Source: Elusimicrobiota bacterium
Lineage (GTDB): Bacteria > Elusimicrobiota > Elusimicrobia > 2-02-FULL-39-32
Direction: 5' to 3'
DNA: 39,965 nt
NCBI GenBank assembly: GCA_021730935.1
Contig: JAKFYJ010000032.1
Location: 1 to 39,965 of the forward strand
Part shown: positions 9,125-16,398 of the stretch, piece after piece
Numbering within the stretch: position 1 is the first letter of the stretch
How the letters are laid out: every line of letters starts with the position of its first letter
Notes under the pieces: generated by a model
The model's database searches: none
The model's input: only the letters and a program-made list of their open reading frames with translations
What the model was told of the DNA's origin: nothing
Made by a program: the position numbers and the translations under genes

Positions 9125-10369
9125 ATGTCTCCAGCGCAGGCCCGAAATTATCTTGACCGCATCAGTTCAAGAGGCATGAAGCCCGGGCTGGAACGCATCC
9201 GCCTGCTCATGGAAAAAATGGGGCATCCGGAAAAACAGTTCAAGAGCGTCCACATCACGGGGACCAACGGAAAGGGCTCGACCGCAGCCATGCTGGAATC
9301 TATCCTGAGACGCGCCGGAAACCGCACGGGTCTTTATACATCGCCCCACATGGTGGATTTGACGGAACGGATCGTGATTCAGGGGCGGCCGATTGAATGG
9401 AAAGCATTTGCGGAGTGGATCGGAAAAATTAAAACCTGCGCCGGCTCATTTGAGAAGGAATTGACCTATTTTGAAACGGTGACCGCCGCCGCCTTTTGCG
9501 CTTTTGCCGGCGAAAAAGTGAAAATCGCCGTGATCGAAGTGGGCCTGGGCGGACGGTTCGACGCCACGAATGTCATCCCTCCGCCTGAAATCGCCGTCAT
9601 CACGAATGTGTCTCTGGAACATACGGAATATTTGGGCGGCACCCTCCAAAAAATTGCCTGGGAAAAATCTCATATCATCAAGGGAGGTTCGGCGTGCGTG
9701 ACCGGAATCACAGGTTCGGCCTTGAAGCCCGTCCGAAACGCCTGCAAAGAAAATAATGTTTCGATGACCGTCGTCCGGCCCGTTAAACAAAACATTCTTT
9801 CCAAATATAAACTTGCTCTCAAAGGGAGTTTTCAAGCCCTGAACCTGGGAATCGTGCTGGCATGCGTGAAAATATTGAGAAAAAAGGGCTGGAAAATTTC
9901 TGCAAAAGCTCTCGCGACTGGACTTCAGACCGTGAAATGGCCCGGCCGCTTTGAGCTGAAAAAGTTCGGAAAAATTCCTTTGATGATGGATGGAGCGCAC
10001 AATCCGGGCGCTATAAAAATTTTGATAAAATCTCTGAAACAATCTGTCTGGGGCAAAATGCCGTGCCGTCTTATTTTTAATACATTGCAGGATAAAAATG
10101 CTCTGGAAATGTCGCAGGCCCTTCAGAGGGGCCTCAAACTCAAACAGGTCCTCGTCCCCAAACTCGGCACGCCGAGATCATCAGATCCTGCGCATATCGC
10201 GGAATTATTCGCAAAAAACGGATCGGTTTCCGTGCACTCTTCAGTCAAAAGTCTGTGGGACAGCCTCCGCTTGAGCAACTTCTCTAAATCTGAATTTATA
10301 TTGGCGACCGGCTCTTTTTATGTGATCGGGGAATCCCGCAAAGCGTTGGGCTGGGGACATCTTTCATGA
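9125..10369 (+). CDS. folC: Folylpolyglutamate synthase / dihydrofolate synthase
   Basis: Mur-ligase-fold ATPase that adds glutamate to dihydropteroate and folates. The 414 aa fit the family. The P-loop is HITGTNGKGSTAAML, followed by GLYTSPHMVDLTERI, the FETVTAAAF helix, VIEVGLGGRFDATN and NVSLEHTEYLG. The lysine loop reads WEKSHIIK, where AG is more usual than SH before II. The C-terminal domain starts with DGAHNPGA. The ATG at 9125 has no clear Shine-Dalgarno in the 15-base gap from accD. It overlaps the ROK kinase by ATGA. Whether one or both activities are present cannot be told from sequence alone. Confidence 0.94.
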   Translation: MSPAQARNYLDRISSRGMKPGLERIRLLMEKMGHPEKQFKSVHITGTNGKGSTAAMLESILRRAGNRTGLYTSPHMVDLTERIVIQGRPIEWKAFAEWIGKIKTCAGSFEKELTYFETVTAAAFCAFAGEKVKIAVIEVGLGGRFDATNVIPPPEIAVITNVSLEHTEYLGGTLQKIAWEKSHIIKGGSACVTGITGSALKPVRNACKENNVSMTVVRPVKQNILSKYKLALKGSFQALNLGIVLACVKILRKKGWKISAKALATGLQTVKWPGRFELKKFGKIPLMMDGAHNPGAIKILIKSLKQSVWGKMPCRLIFNTLQDKNALEMSQALQRGLKLKQVLVPKLGTPRSSDPAHIAELFAKNGSVSVHSSVKSLWDSLRLSNFSKSEFILATGSFYVIGESRKALGWGHLS

Positions 10370-11316
10370 ACAAAAATTCGGCCGCTCTCGGCATCGATTG
10401 CGGCGGGACCAACATCAAGATCGCCTTGGTGCGGACTGACGGAAAAATTCTGGATTCCGTTCTGGAGCCGATCGATTTCGATTGCGCGCCCCAGGTCTCC
10501 GTTCATTCCATGGCCGAAAAAATCCAAAGATTCATCCATAAAAATAAAGCCGCAGGGATCGCGAGCGTGGGCATGGGCATTGCGGGAGAAGTGGACCAGA
10601 GCCGGGGGATCGTGAGATTTTCTCCGAACCTCGGATGGACCGATGTGCCTCTGAAAAAATTCCTCTCCCAAAAACTTAATCTCAAAATTTTCATCGAAAA
10701 CGACGCCAACTGCGCGGCCTGGGGCGCATTCTGCCTGGACGCCGGGCGGAACTGCGACAACCTCCTCTGCCTGACGCTGGGAACGGGCGTGGGAGGCGGC
10801 ATCGTCCTCAACAAAAAACTTTATCGCGGTTCAACCGGTTCAGCCGGAGAAATCGGGCACATGACGGTCCAATACGACGGGCGGCGATGCAAGTGCGGGA
10901 ATTTCGGATGCCTCGAAAGCCTGATCGGCGCCTGGGGACTGGTCAAGACGGCAGAAGAAGGAATGCGATCGGGACGGGCTTCGAACCTTAAAAAACTCAT
11001 TCAGGCCGGCTCAAAGCTCACGCCCCAACTGCTCGCAGAAGCGGCAAGGAAGAAAGACCCCTTTTGCGTGAAACTCTGGCAAACCGCGGGAGAACAGCTG
11101 GGAAGCGCGCTCTCGAACCTCGTGAACATTTTCAATCCCGACCGCATCGTGCTCTGCGGCGGCGTTTCCAAAGCGGGGAACCTCATCCTGCGGCCCGCCC
11201 TGCGTTCGCTCAAAAAACGGGCGTTCAAGACTCCCGTGGAAAAAGCAGAAATCACCGTTTCCAAATATGACCAGCAGCTCGGAGTGGCTGGAGCGGCGCT
11301 CCTTTTCCTGGAATGA
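10366..11316 (+). CDS. ROK-family sugar kinase (probable glucokinase)
   Basis: ATP-dependent hexose kinase of the ROK family, most likely making glucose 6-phosphate. The 316 aa carry the phosphate-1 motif GIDCGGTNIKIAL, GMGIAGEVD, the catalytic base D113 in IENDANCAAWGAF and the phosphate-2 loop LTLGTGVGGGIV. The ROK zinc signature follows: EIGHMTV, then CKCGNFGCLES. There is no helix-turn-helix N-terminus, so it is an enzyme and not a ROK repressor. The substrate could also be N-acetylglucosamine or N-acetylmannosamine. Position between folC and lptD, upstream of sugar-nucleotide genes, would suit hexose supply for glycans, but this is inference. Confidence 0.9.
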   Translation: MNKNSAALGIDCGGTNIKIALVRTDGKILDSVLEPIDFDCAPQVSVHSMAEKIQRFIHKNKAAGIASVGMGIAGEVDQSRGIVRFSPNLGWTDVPLKKFLSQKLNLKIFIENDANCAAWGAFCLDAGRNCDNLLCLTLGTGVGGGIVLNKKLYRGSTGSAGEIGHMTVQYDGRRCKCGNFGCLESLIGAWGLVKTAEEGMRSGRASNLKKLIQAGSKLTPQLLAEAARKKDPFCVKLWQTAGEQLGSALSNLVNIFNPDRIVLCGGVSKAGNLILRPALRSLKKRAFKTPVEKAEITVSKYDQQLGVAGAALLFLE

Positions 11317-13424
11317 TCAAAAAAAGTTTTTTTTTTATGGCGTCCGCGCTGTTCTTTGCCGCGCCCCTGCGCTCTGAACCCGTAAAAAAATCCTTGATCG
11401 CCCCGTCCACGGACGCGTTCCGCGCTCCCATTTATTTTGAATCAGATTCGCTCGAATACAGCGAAGCCAGCCAGGTGATTGTCGCCTCAGGCAATGTCAC
11501 GGTCCACCAGACTTCATATACCTTCCAGTCCAACCACGCGCAGTTCAACATACCCGACAAGTCCCTCTCGGCCTGGGGCCATGTGCGCTTCAAAGACATC
11601 CTGGGCAACCAAATCAACTCCATGTCTCTGGCGTATAACGCCGACAAAGGTTCCGCGAGGCTTCTGAACGCGGCGGGCGCATTTCAGGATTGGCTTTTCG
11701 CGGCCGAGCTCGCCGAGAGGGATGACGAAGGCAATTTCCTCCTGGAAAAAGCGCGCCTCTCCACGTGCGAGCGCGACATGACCAAATATCATCTTTATGG
11801 ATACCGCATCCGCCTGATGCCCGGCAAACGCATCACCGTCAAGCACGCCGTTTTCCGCCTCGGCCCCGTGCCCATCCTTTATCTGCCGTATTATTATTAT
11901 TCCCTCGGTGAAAAGCACCTGGCCTTTCAGATTTATCCCGGGCAGAACCAGTCCGAAGGCGGTTTTTTGAGGACGATCTGGGGATATGCCATCACGGACC
12001 AAACCTATGCGAAAATATATCTGGACTATCTTTCCAAACGCGGCGTGGGAACCGGCGGGGAATTCGATTATTATTTCAGCGACCGCGTGAAAGGCAGTGT
12101 CTATGGCTTCAGGATTTTTGACTTGCTCAGGCAGGAAGAGCGCTGGAACATCCGTCTGTCGCACTGGCAGAAATTCTCGGATCATCTCACCTGGCAGGCG
12201 AACGGCAACCAGCTCTCCGACGATTCTTTCCCGAACGATTTCTTCCGCGAAGATTTCAACCGCGTGGTGCGGGATTTCAATTCTTCCAGCGCGGTCACTT
12301 ATCAAAAGGGCTCCAATTTCTTCCGGGCTTTCGGGTCCCGCTCTGAACTCTTCGATGTGACAAGCCGGAAATTTTACGCTTCCGACGGATCGGCGCCCAG
12401 GATCGAATGGAACCAGGTCCAGACTCCGGCGGGATTTTGGGGCCTGGAAAAAATCATATCGGCAAGCTTCACGAACCACTATGCGGGCAAATCATTTTAT
12501 GGCGAGGACCTGACGAGAAGTTTCAGAACCGAATCGGACGAACGCTTTTCCCTGCTCCGAAAATTCCAGATCATTCCCTTCTGGAGCACTTTCGTGCCCA
12601 AGCTTAGCGTGAGCAACCAGTGGACAGACCGCCCGAAGGGAAGCGAGCAGATCAATTTCACCCAACGGCTCATCGCGGAAAGCAATTTGAGGCAGAGGTT
12701 CGGATACAATTTTGATCTGGACCTGACCCACACTTTCGTCCAGCGTCTCCAAAACAACACGGGGGACGACCTCGGGCGCGAAACTCACACCCTGAGATTT
12801 TTTTCGGTGGTCCACATCGCCGAAGATCTGGCCTCGTTCCGGTTTGACACCACGCACAACCTCCCGAAAGCGAAGGGGGAAGCCCTGGCATTTTTGGAGC
12901 GCAGAAATTATTCGCCTCTCATGGGCGAGCTGATCGTTGACCCCAGAGACAAGATCGAAATCTTTTTCCGCGAGCAATATCTTCTTTATGATTCCAACAC
13001 CGGTTCCATGCATCCTCTGAGCACGCAAAGCGAATTGAGTTTCGGGCGGAAAGCCCTCGGCGAAGATTATTATTCCATCGGCACCAGCTATTTTTCCGAC
13101 CGCGACAACCGTTTCGAGATCCGGCAGGCCGCGCGCTGGACGCCGTCAAAAACGTTCAAGCTCGAGGGCCGGCTTTATACGGGGATCGAATACAAGAACC
13201 AGTCCGCTTTTCAGCCTGTGAAGGGGGAAATCACGGAAAGAGAATTGCTGGTGAAAAAGGAATGGCGTTGCTGGATCTTCACTTTCACTTATCGCGACCG
13301 GCTTGGCGTGACAGAATTCCAGTTTAATTTGGAGCTGAAATTGGACAGCAACGAAAAAGAGAAAAACAGCAACCGGCAGAGGGAATCGGAGTTTTATCCG
13401 TGGAGAGGAGAAGCTTTAGAGTAA
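11313..13424 (+). CDS. lptD: LPS-assembly protein LptD (OstA/Imp), outer membrane
   Basis: Outer-membrane beta-barrel that inserts lipopolysaccharide with LptE. The 703 aa start with a signal peptide (hydrophobic residues about 6-17, likely cleavage near residue 21). An OstA jellyroll follows at about residues 40-140 (YFESDSLEYSEASQVIVASG and later repeats). The barrel is announced by STCERD and VPILYLPYYYYSLG. Many alternating Tyr/Phe strands run to the end. Only two cysteines exist, C152 at the jellyroll/barrel boundary and C653 near the C-terminus. The start codon is followed by A7-G-T10, and an in-frame ATG lies just after this tract (11337). The 3' end overlaps the convergent rmlD-like gene by 9 bases, with no visible terminator. 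Confidence 0.92.
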   Translation: MIKKSFFFMASALFFAAPLRSEPVKKSLIAPSTDAFRAPIYFESDSLEYSEASQVIVASGNVTVHQTSYTFQSNHAQFNIPDKSLSAWGHVRFKDILGNQINSMSLAYNADKGSARLLNAAGAFQDWLFAAELAERDDEGNFLLEKARLSTCERDMTKYHLYGYRIRLMPGKRITVKHAVFRLGPVPILYLPYYYYSLGEKHLAFQIYPGQNQSEGGFLRTIWGYAITDQTYAKIYLDYLSKRGVGTGGEFDYYFSDRVKGSVYGFRIFDLLRQEERWNIRLSHWQKFSDHLTWQANGNQLSDDSFPNDFFREDFNRVVRDFNSSSAVTYQKGSNFFRAFGSRSELFDVTSRKFYASDGSAPRIEWNQVQTPAGFWGLEKIISASFTNHYAGKSFYGEDLTRSFRTESDERFSLLRKFQIIPFWSTFVPKLSVSNQWTDRPKGSEQINFTQRLIAESNLRQRFGYNFDLDLTHTFVQRLQNNTGDDLGRETHTLRFFSVVHIAEDLASFRFDTTHNLPKAKGEALAFLERRNYSPLMGELIVDPRDKIEIFFREQYLLYDSNTGSMHPLSTQSELSFGRKALGEDYYSIGTSYFSDRDNRFEIRQAARWTPSKTFKLEGRLYTGIEYKNQSAFQPVKGEITERELLVKKEWRCWIFTFTYRDRLGVTEFQFNLELKLDSNEKEKNSNRQRESEFYPWRGEALE

Positions 13425-14282
13425 TTTCTTTACGAGAGAAAGGCCGTCTCGGACTGAGAGCATTCGGAACCCCCATTTTTCCGCCTTATCCGTTTTCAGC
13501 CCGCCCCTGACCGGCCGCTTGGCCGCCTGAGAGAGTTCGGAAGTGAGTCCCGGCGCGATCAAATCCCCGTTTAGCCCAAAAATTTCCGCCATAATTTTCA
13601 GAAAATCGAATCGGCTTAAAAAATCCCTGTCGGAAAGATGCACAATCCCTTCATGAGAGGACAGGCCGAGGTCCAGAATCGTCTGGACAATGTGAGGAAC
13701 GCAGGACGGCGTGCTCCATTGGTCCGTCAGCCCTTTTATTTTTTCACCCTTTTTTAGCTTGTCCACCGCCCACATCAGGAAATTGGACCGCGCATTCGCA
13801 TTCCAGTCATAAGGGACGCAGATTCTCGTGATCAAAGCGTTGGGGCGATGTTTTAAGACCAATTCTTCGGCTCTGAGCTTCGTGGAACCATAAACATTGA
13901 TGGGATTGGGCCGGTCAGTCTCAAAATAAGGCCCATTTTTACCGTCAAAAACATAATCCGTTGACAAATGCACGAGTTTGGCCCCAAATTCAGCCGAAGC
14001 CCGCGCCAAAAGTTCCGCGCCGTTCACATTGATCTTATGAGCCGCATCTTTGTCCCGCTCACAGACATCAACATCCGTCATGGCCGCCGTGTTCACGACC
14101 AGATTGGGCTGATGTTGCCGGAAAAAAGCGAACAAAGCGGACTCATCCGTCACATCCACATGCCGCTGTTTCTGCCGGATCGATTCAAGCCCGATCACGC
14201 TCATCCCGCGTTTGGACGCCGTTTCAACGATGCGGGAACCTATCCTGGAGAAGGGGCCTGTGACAAAAAGGTTTGTTTTCAT
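13416..14282 (-). CDS. RmlD-like NAD(P)-dependent sugar-nucleotide reductase
   Basis: Extended SDR of the dTDP-4-dehydrorhamnose reductase type, 288 aa. Visible: glycine-rich NLFVTGPFSRIGS, VNTAAMTDVDVCERD, HLSTDYVFDG, the YGSTK active-site pair and late PVRGGLKTDKAEKWGF. It resembles the second RmlD-like protein (17381-18262) in layout but differs in details such as DYVFDG against DQVFNG, so the two may reduce different 4-keto sugars. It is the only minus-strand gene in the window. The ATG lies only a few bases from a TGATATAAT extended -10 sequence and has no Shine-Dalgarno, suggesting a leaderless transcript. The product could be dTDP-rhamnose or another 6-deoxysugar. Confidence 0.85.
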   Translation of the reverse strand: MKTNLFVTGPFSRIGSRIVETASKRGMSVIGLESIRQKQRHVDVTDESALFAFFRQHQPNLVVNTAAMTDVDVCERDKDAAHKINVNGAELLARASAEFGAKLVHLSTDYVFDGKNGPYFETDRPNPINVYGSTKLRAEELVLKHRPNALITRICVPYDWNANARSNFLMWAVDKLKKGEKIKGLTDQWSTPSCVPHIVQTILDLGLSSHEGIVHLSDRDFLSRFDFLKIMAEIFGLNGDLIAPGLTSELSQAAKRPVRGGLKTDKAEKWGFRMLSVRDGLSLVKKLL

Positions 14283-14288
14283 ACGCCT

Positions 14289-14297
14289 ATTATATCA
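14289..14297 (-). promoter_or_regulatory. Extended -10 promoter (TGATATAAT) for the minus-strand reductase
   Basis: Read on the minus strand the bases spell TGATATAAT: a perfect TATAAT with the extended TGn element. No convincing -35 lies at 16-18 bases. The predicted transcription start falls at about 14282-14283, on the ATG of the minus gene, giving a leaderless message. The 11-base block TTTGATATAAT is mirrored by TTTGATATACT on the plus strand 28 bases away. Confidence 0.6.
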
Positions 14298-14329
14298 AAC
14301 GAAAAACCCTTCATTTGCCCTCAAGGATT

Positions 14330-14338
14330 TGATATACT
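14330..14338 (+). promoter_or_regulatory. Extended -10 promoter (TGATATACT) for the sugar operon
   Basis: TGATATACT combines an extended TGn element with TATACT (one mismatch to TATAAT). The best -35 candidate at 17-base spacing, TTCATT at 14310-14315, is poor. The expected start of transcription is near 14345, giving a leader of about 39 bases before rmlA and about 7 bases before the short upstream ORF. It is the only intergenic space ahead of the long sugar-nucleotide run, so it probably drives rmlA and what follows. Confidence 0.6.
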
Positions 14339-14351
14339 TTTTCCTCTGAAT

Positions 14352-14387
14352 ATGAATGATTTGCCGTTGATCACGCGCGGACGATGA
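14352..14387 (+). CDS. 11-codon upstream ORF (MNDLPLITRGR) coupled to rmlA
   Basis: ATG at 14352 opens an 11-residue ORF whose TGA overlaps the rmlA ATG in the ATGA arrangement used throughout this window. It begins about seven bases after the predicted transcription start. Neither it nor rmlA has a clear Shine-Dalgarno, so it could load ribosomes that then re-initiate at rmlA. It may also be chance. No run of regulatory codons of the attenuator type is seen. Confidence 0.35.
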   Translation: MNDLPLITRGR

Positions 14388-15445
14388 AAGCGCTCGTTTT
14401 GTCCGGAGGGAAAGGCACACGCCTGCGGCCGATTACGCACACGTCCGCGAAACAACTCGTTCCCATCGCCAATAAACCCATCCTTTTTTATGGGCTTGAA
14501 GCCATTGCGGAGGCCGGAATCCGCGAAGTGGGGATCATCGTCGGAGAAACAGAAAAGGAAATCCGCGCCGCGGTGGGGACGGGATCCAAGTGGGGCCTCA
14601 GAGTCACCTATATCCCTCAGGAAGCTCCCCTGGGCCTTGCTCACGCGGTCAAAATTGCGGAGCCCTTCATAAAAAAAGACGATTTCGTGATGTATCTGGG
14701 CGACAACCTCCTCAAAGAAGGCTTGGGCGGCCTCGTCAAAGAATTTAACCAGAAAAAACCCAATTCGCTCATCCTCCTCATGAAAGTGAAGCATCCGGAA
14801 CAGTTCGGCGTGGCGGAACTCCTTGACGGAAAAGTGAAAAAACTGGAAGAAAAACCCAAAAATCCGAAATCTGATTTGGCGTTGGTCGGCGTCTATCTTT
14901 TTGACAGTTCCATATTTAAAGCCGTGAACGCCATCAAGCCTTCGAAGCGCGGCGAACTGGAAATCACGGACGCGATCCAATATCTGATCGACAAGAAAAT
15001 GAAAGTTCTGCCTCAGACCGTTTCCGGCTGGTGGAAAGACACGGGCCGGCTCGACGATCTCCTCGAAGCCAACCGGCTGGTGTTGAGCGCCGCAAAGGGC
15101 AGAAACGAAGGCTCCGTCGATAAAAACAGCAAGATCGAAGGGAGCGTCATCATCGAAAAGGGCGCGAAAATCGTCAACAGCACGGTCCGCGGACCCGCGA
15201 TCATCGGAGAAAACGCCGAGATCGTCAATTCCTATGTCGGGCCCTATACATCGATTTATTTCAACAGCAAACTCAAAAACAGCGAGATCGAACACTCCAT
15301 CGTTCTGGAAAACTCGGTCATCGAAGACATCAAACGAATTGAAGGCTCATTGATCGGGCAGAATGCGACGGTCAAACAATCTCCGACGAAGCCGTCCGCT
15401 TATCGCATCATGATCGGCGACTCGTCCAGGGTGGAAATTCCATGA
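14384..15445 (+). CDS. rmlA: Glucose-1-phosphate thymidylyltransferase, long form with C-terminal beta-helix
   Basis: Makes dTDP-glucose (or a related NDP-sugar) from sugar 1-phosphate and NTP. The 353 aa are the long RmlA/StrD type. The Rossmann-like N-terminal part has LVLSGGKGTRLRPITHTSAK and KQLVPIANKPIL, YIPQEAPLGLAHAV and MYLGDNLL. Product-site residues sit in GELEITDAIQYL and GWWKDTGR. From about residue 240 the chain turns into left-handed beta-helix hexapeptides (KIEGSVIIEKGAKIVNSTV and onward), absent from the short RmlA (about 290 aa). It is the first gene of the sugar operon and overlaps the next by ATGA. Some long-form enzymes use other nucleotides, so dTTP specificity is probable, not proven. 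Confidence 0.85.
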   Translation: MKALVLSGGKGTRLRPITHTSAKQLVPIANKPILFYGLEAIAEAGIREVGIIVGETEKEIRAAVGTGSKWGLRVTYIPQEAPLGLAHAVKIAEPFIKKDDFVMYLGDNLLKEGLGGLVKEFNQKKPNSLILLMKVKHPEQFGVAELLDGKVKKLEEKPKNPKSDLALVGVYLFDSSIFKAVNAIKPSKRGELEITDAIQYLIDKKMKVLPQTVSGWWKDTGRLDDLLEANRLVLSAAKGRNEGSVDKNSKIEGSVIIEKGAKIVNSTVRGPAIIGENAEIVNSYVGPYTSIYFNSKLKNSEIEHSIVLENSVIEDIKRIEGSLIGQNATVKQSPTKPSAYRIMIGDSSRVEIP

Positions 15446-16398
15446 AAAAAGCGCGCTGGTTAGTCACCGGAGGGGCCGGGTTCATCGGGTCCCACATCGT
15501 TCAAAAATTAATCGAGCAGGGGGAAACCGTCAAGATCCTCGACGACTTTTCGTCGGGGACGATGGAAACCTTGAAACCCTTCAAGGGACACATCGAAGTC
15601 GTCCGGGGCGACATTCGGGACCCCAAGGCCTGCGCCAAAGCGGCCAAGGGCGTGGATTATGTCCTGCATCAGGCCGCCATGCGCTCCGTTCCGCGCTCGG
15701 TGCTGGAACCGGAAGACTGCACCTCCATCAATGTGGACGGGACCCTCAATGTCCTGCTCGCCGCTCACCGCGCGAAAGCCAAAAAATTCGTGCTGGCGTC
15801 ATCTTCCAGCATTTACGGCGATTCCACTCTTTATCCTCAGAGGGAAACTCATTTGCCTCAACCGATTTCGCCTTATGCCGCCTCCAAAATTTCGGGTGAA
15901 CATTATTGCCATGTGTTCACGAAAACATACGGACTGCCCTGCGTGTCGCTCAGATATTTCAATGTCTTCGGCCCGAGGCAGGACCCCATGTCCAAATACG
16001 CCGCGGTGGTTCCGCGCTTCATCATCTCCGCGCTCAAAAATGAGCCGCTCGAAATCCATTGGGACGGGAAACAATCGAGAGATTTTGCCTATGTCGGAAA
16101 CGTTGCCATGGCCAACATACTCGCCGCGACCACTCCCAACCTCAAGCGCGAAGTGTATAACGTCGCTTGCGGCACCACGACCTCTCTCCTGGACATCGCG
16201 CACCTCCTCGAGAAATTCATGGGGAAGGAACTCAAGAAAAAATTTTATCCCAAACGCGAAGGCGACGTCCGAAAAACCTATGCGGACATTTCCGGCCTTG
16301 AAAAAGATCTCAAACTTAAAAAACAAGTGAATTTTGAGGATGGGCTCCGCTCGACATTTGAATATTTCGTTGAAAACGACCGATGGCGAAAATATTAA
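15442..16398 (+). CDS. NAD-dependent UDP-sugar 4-epimerase (WbpP/GalE-like extended SDR)
   Basis: Extended SDR, 318 aa, resembling UDP-GlcNAc/UDP-glucuronate C4-epimerases of the WbpP group. Motifs: TGGAGFIGSHIVQ, LHQAAMRSVPRSV, SSSSIYGD, the YAASK active site with Ser/Tyr/Lys, LRYFNVFGPRQDP and the SRDFAYVGNVAMAN segment. The SVPRSV and RQDP stretches favour WbpP-like over classical GalE. A likely substrate is an N-acetylated UDP-sugar or UDP-glucuronate, the latter made by the dehydrogenase downstream. It overlaps rmlA by ATGA and rmlB by 16 bases. Exact substrate is uncertain. Confidence 0.82.
   Translation: MKKARWLVTGGAGFIGSHIVQKLIEQGETVKILDDFSSGTMETLKPFKGHIEVVRGDIRDPKACAKAAKGVDYVLHQAAMRSVPRSVLEPEDCTSINVDGTLNVLLAAHRAKAKKFVLASSSSIYGDSTLYPQRETHLPQPISPYAASKISGEHYCHVFTKTYGLPCVSLRYFNVFGPRQDPMSKYAAVVPRFIISALKNEPLEIHWDGKQSRDFAYVGNVAMANILAATTPNLKREVYNVACGTTTSLLDIAHLLEKFMGKELKKKFYPKREGDVRKTYADISGLEKDLKLKKQVNFEDGLRSTFEYFVENDRWRKY

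Noticed and set aside
11514-12479. Minus-strand open frame of 321 codons inside lptD
   Set aside because: Antisense shadow of a well-supported outer-membrane protein; no motif and no ribosome site.
13425-13480. Possible terminator between the convergent lptD and rmlD-like genes
   Set aside because: Only a four-base stem (TCTC/GAGA near 13448-13460) without a T-run; the genes overlap, leaving no proper site.
14321-15295. Minus-strand open frame of 324 codons opposite rmlA, running into the promoter gap
   Set aside because: Composition and lack of motifs mark it as antisense shadow. It would also cross both predicted promoters.
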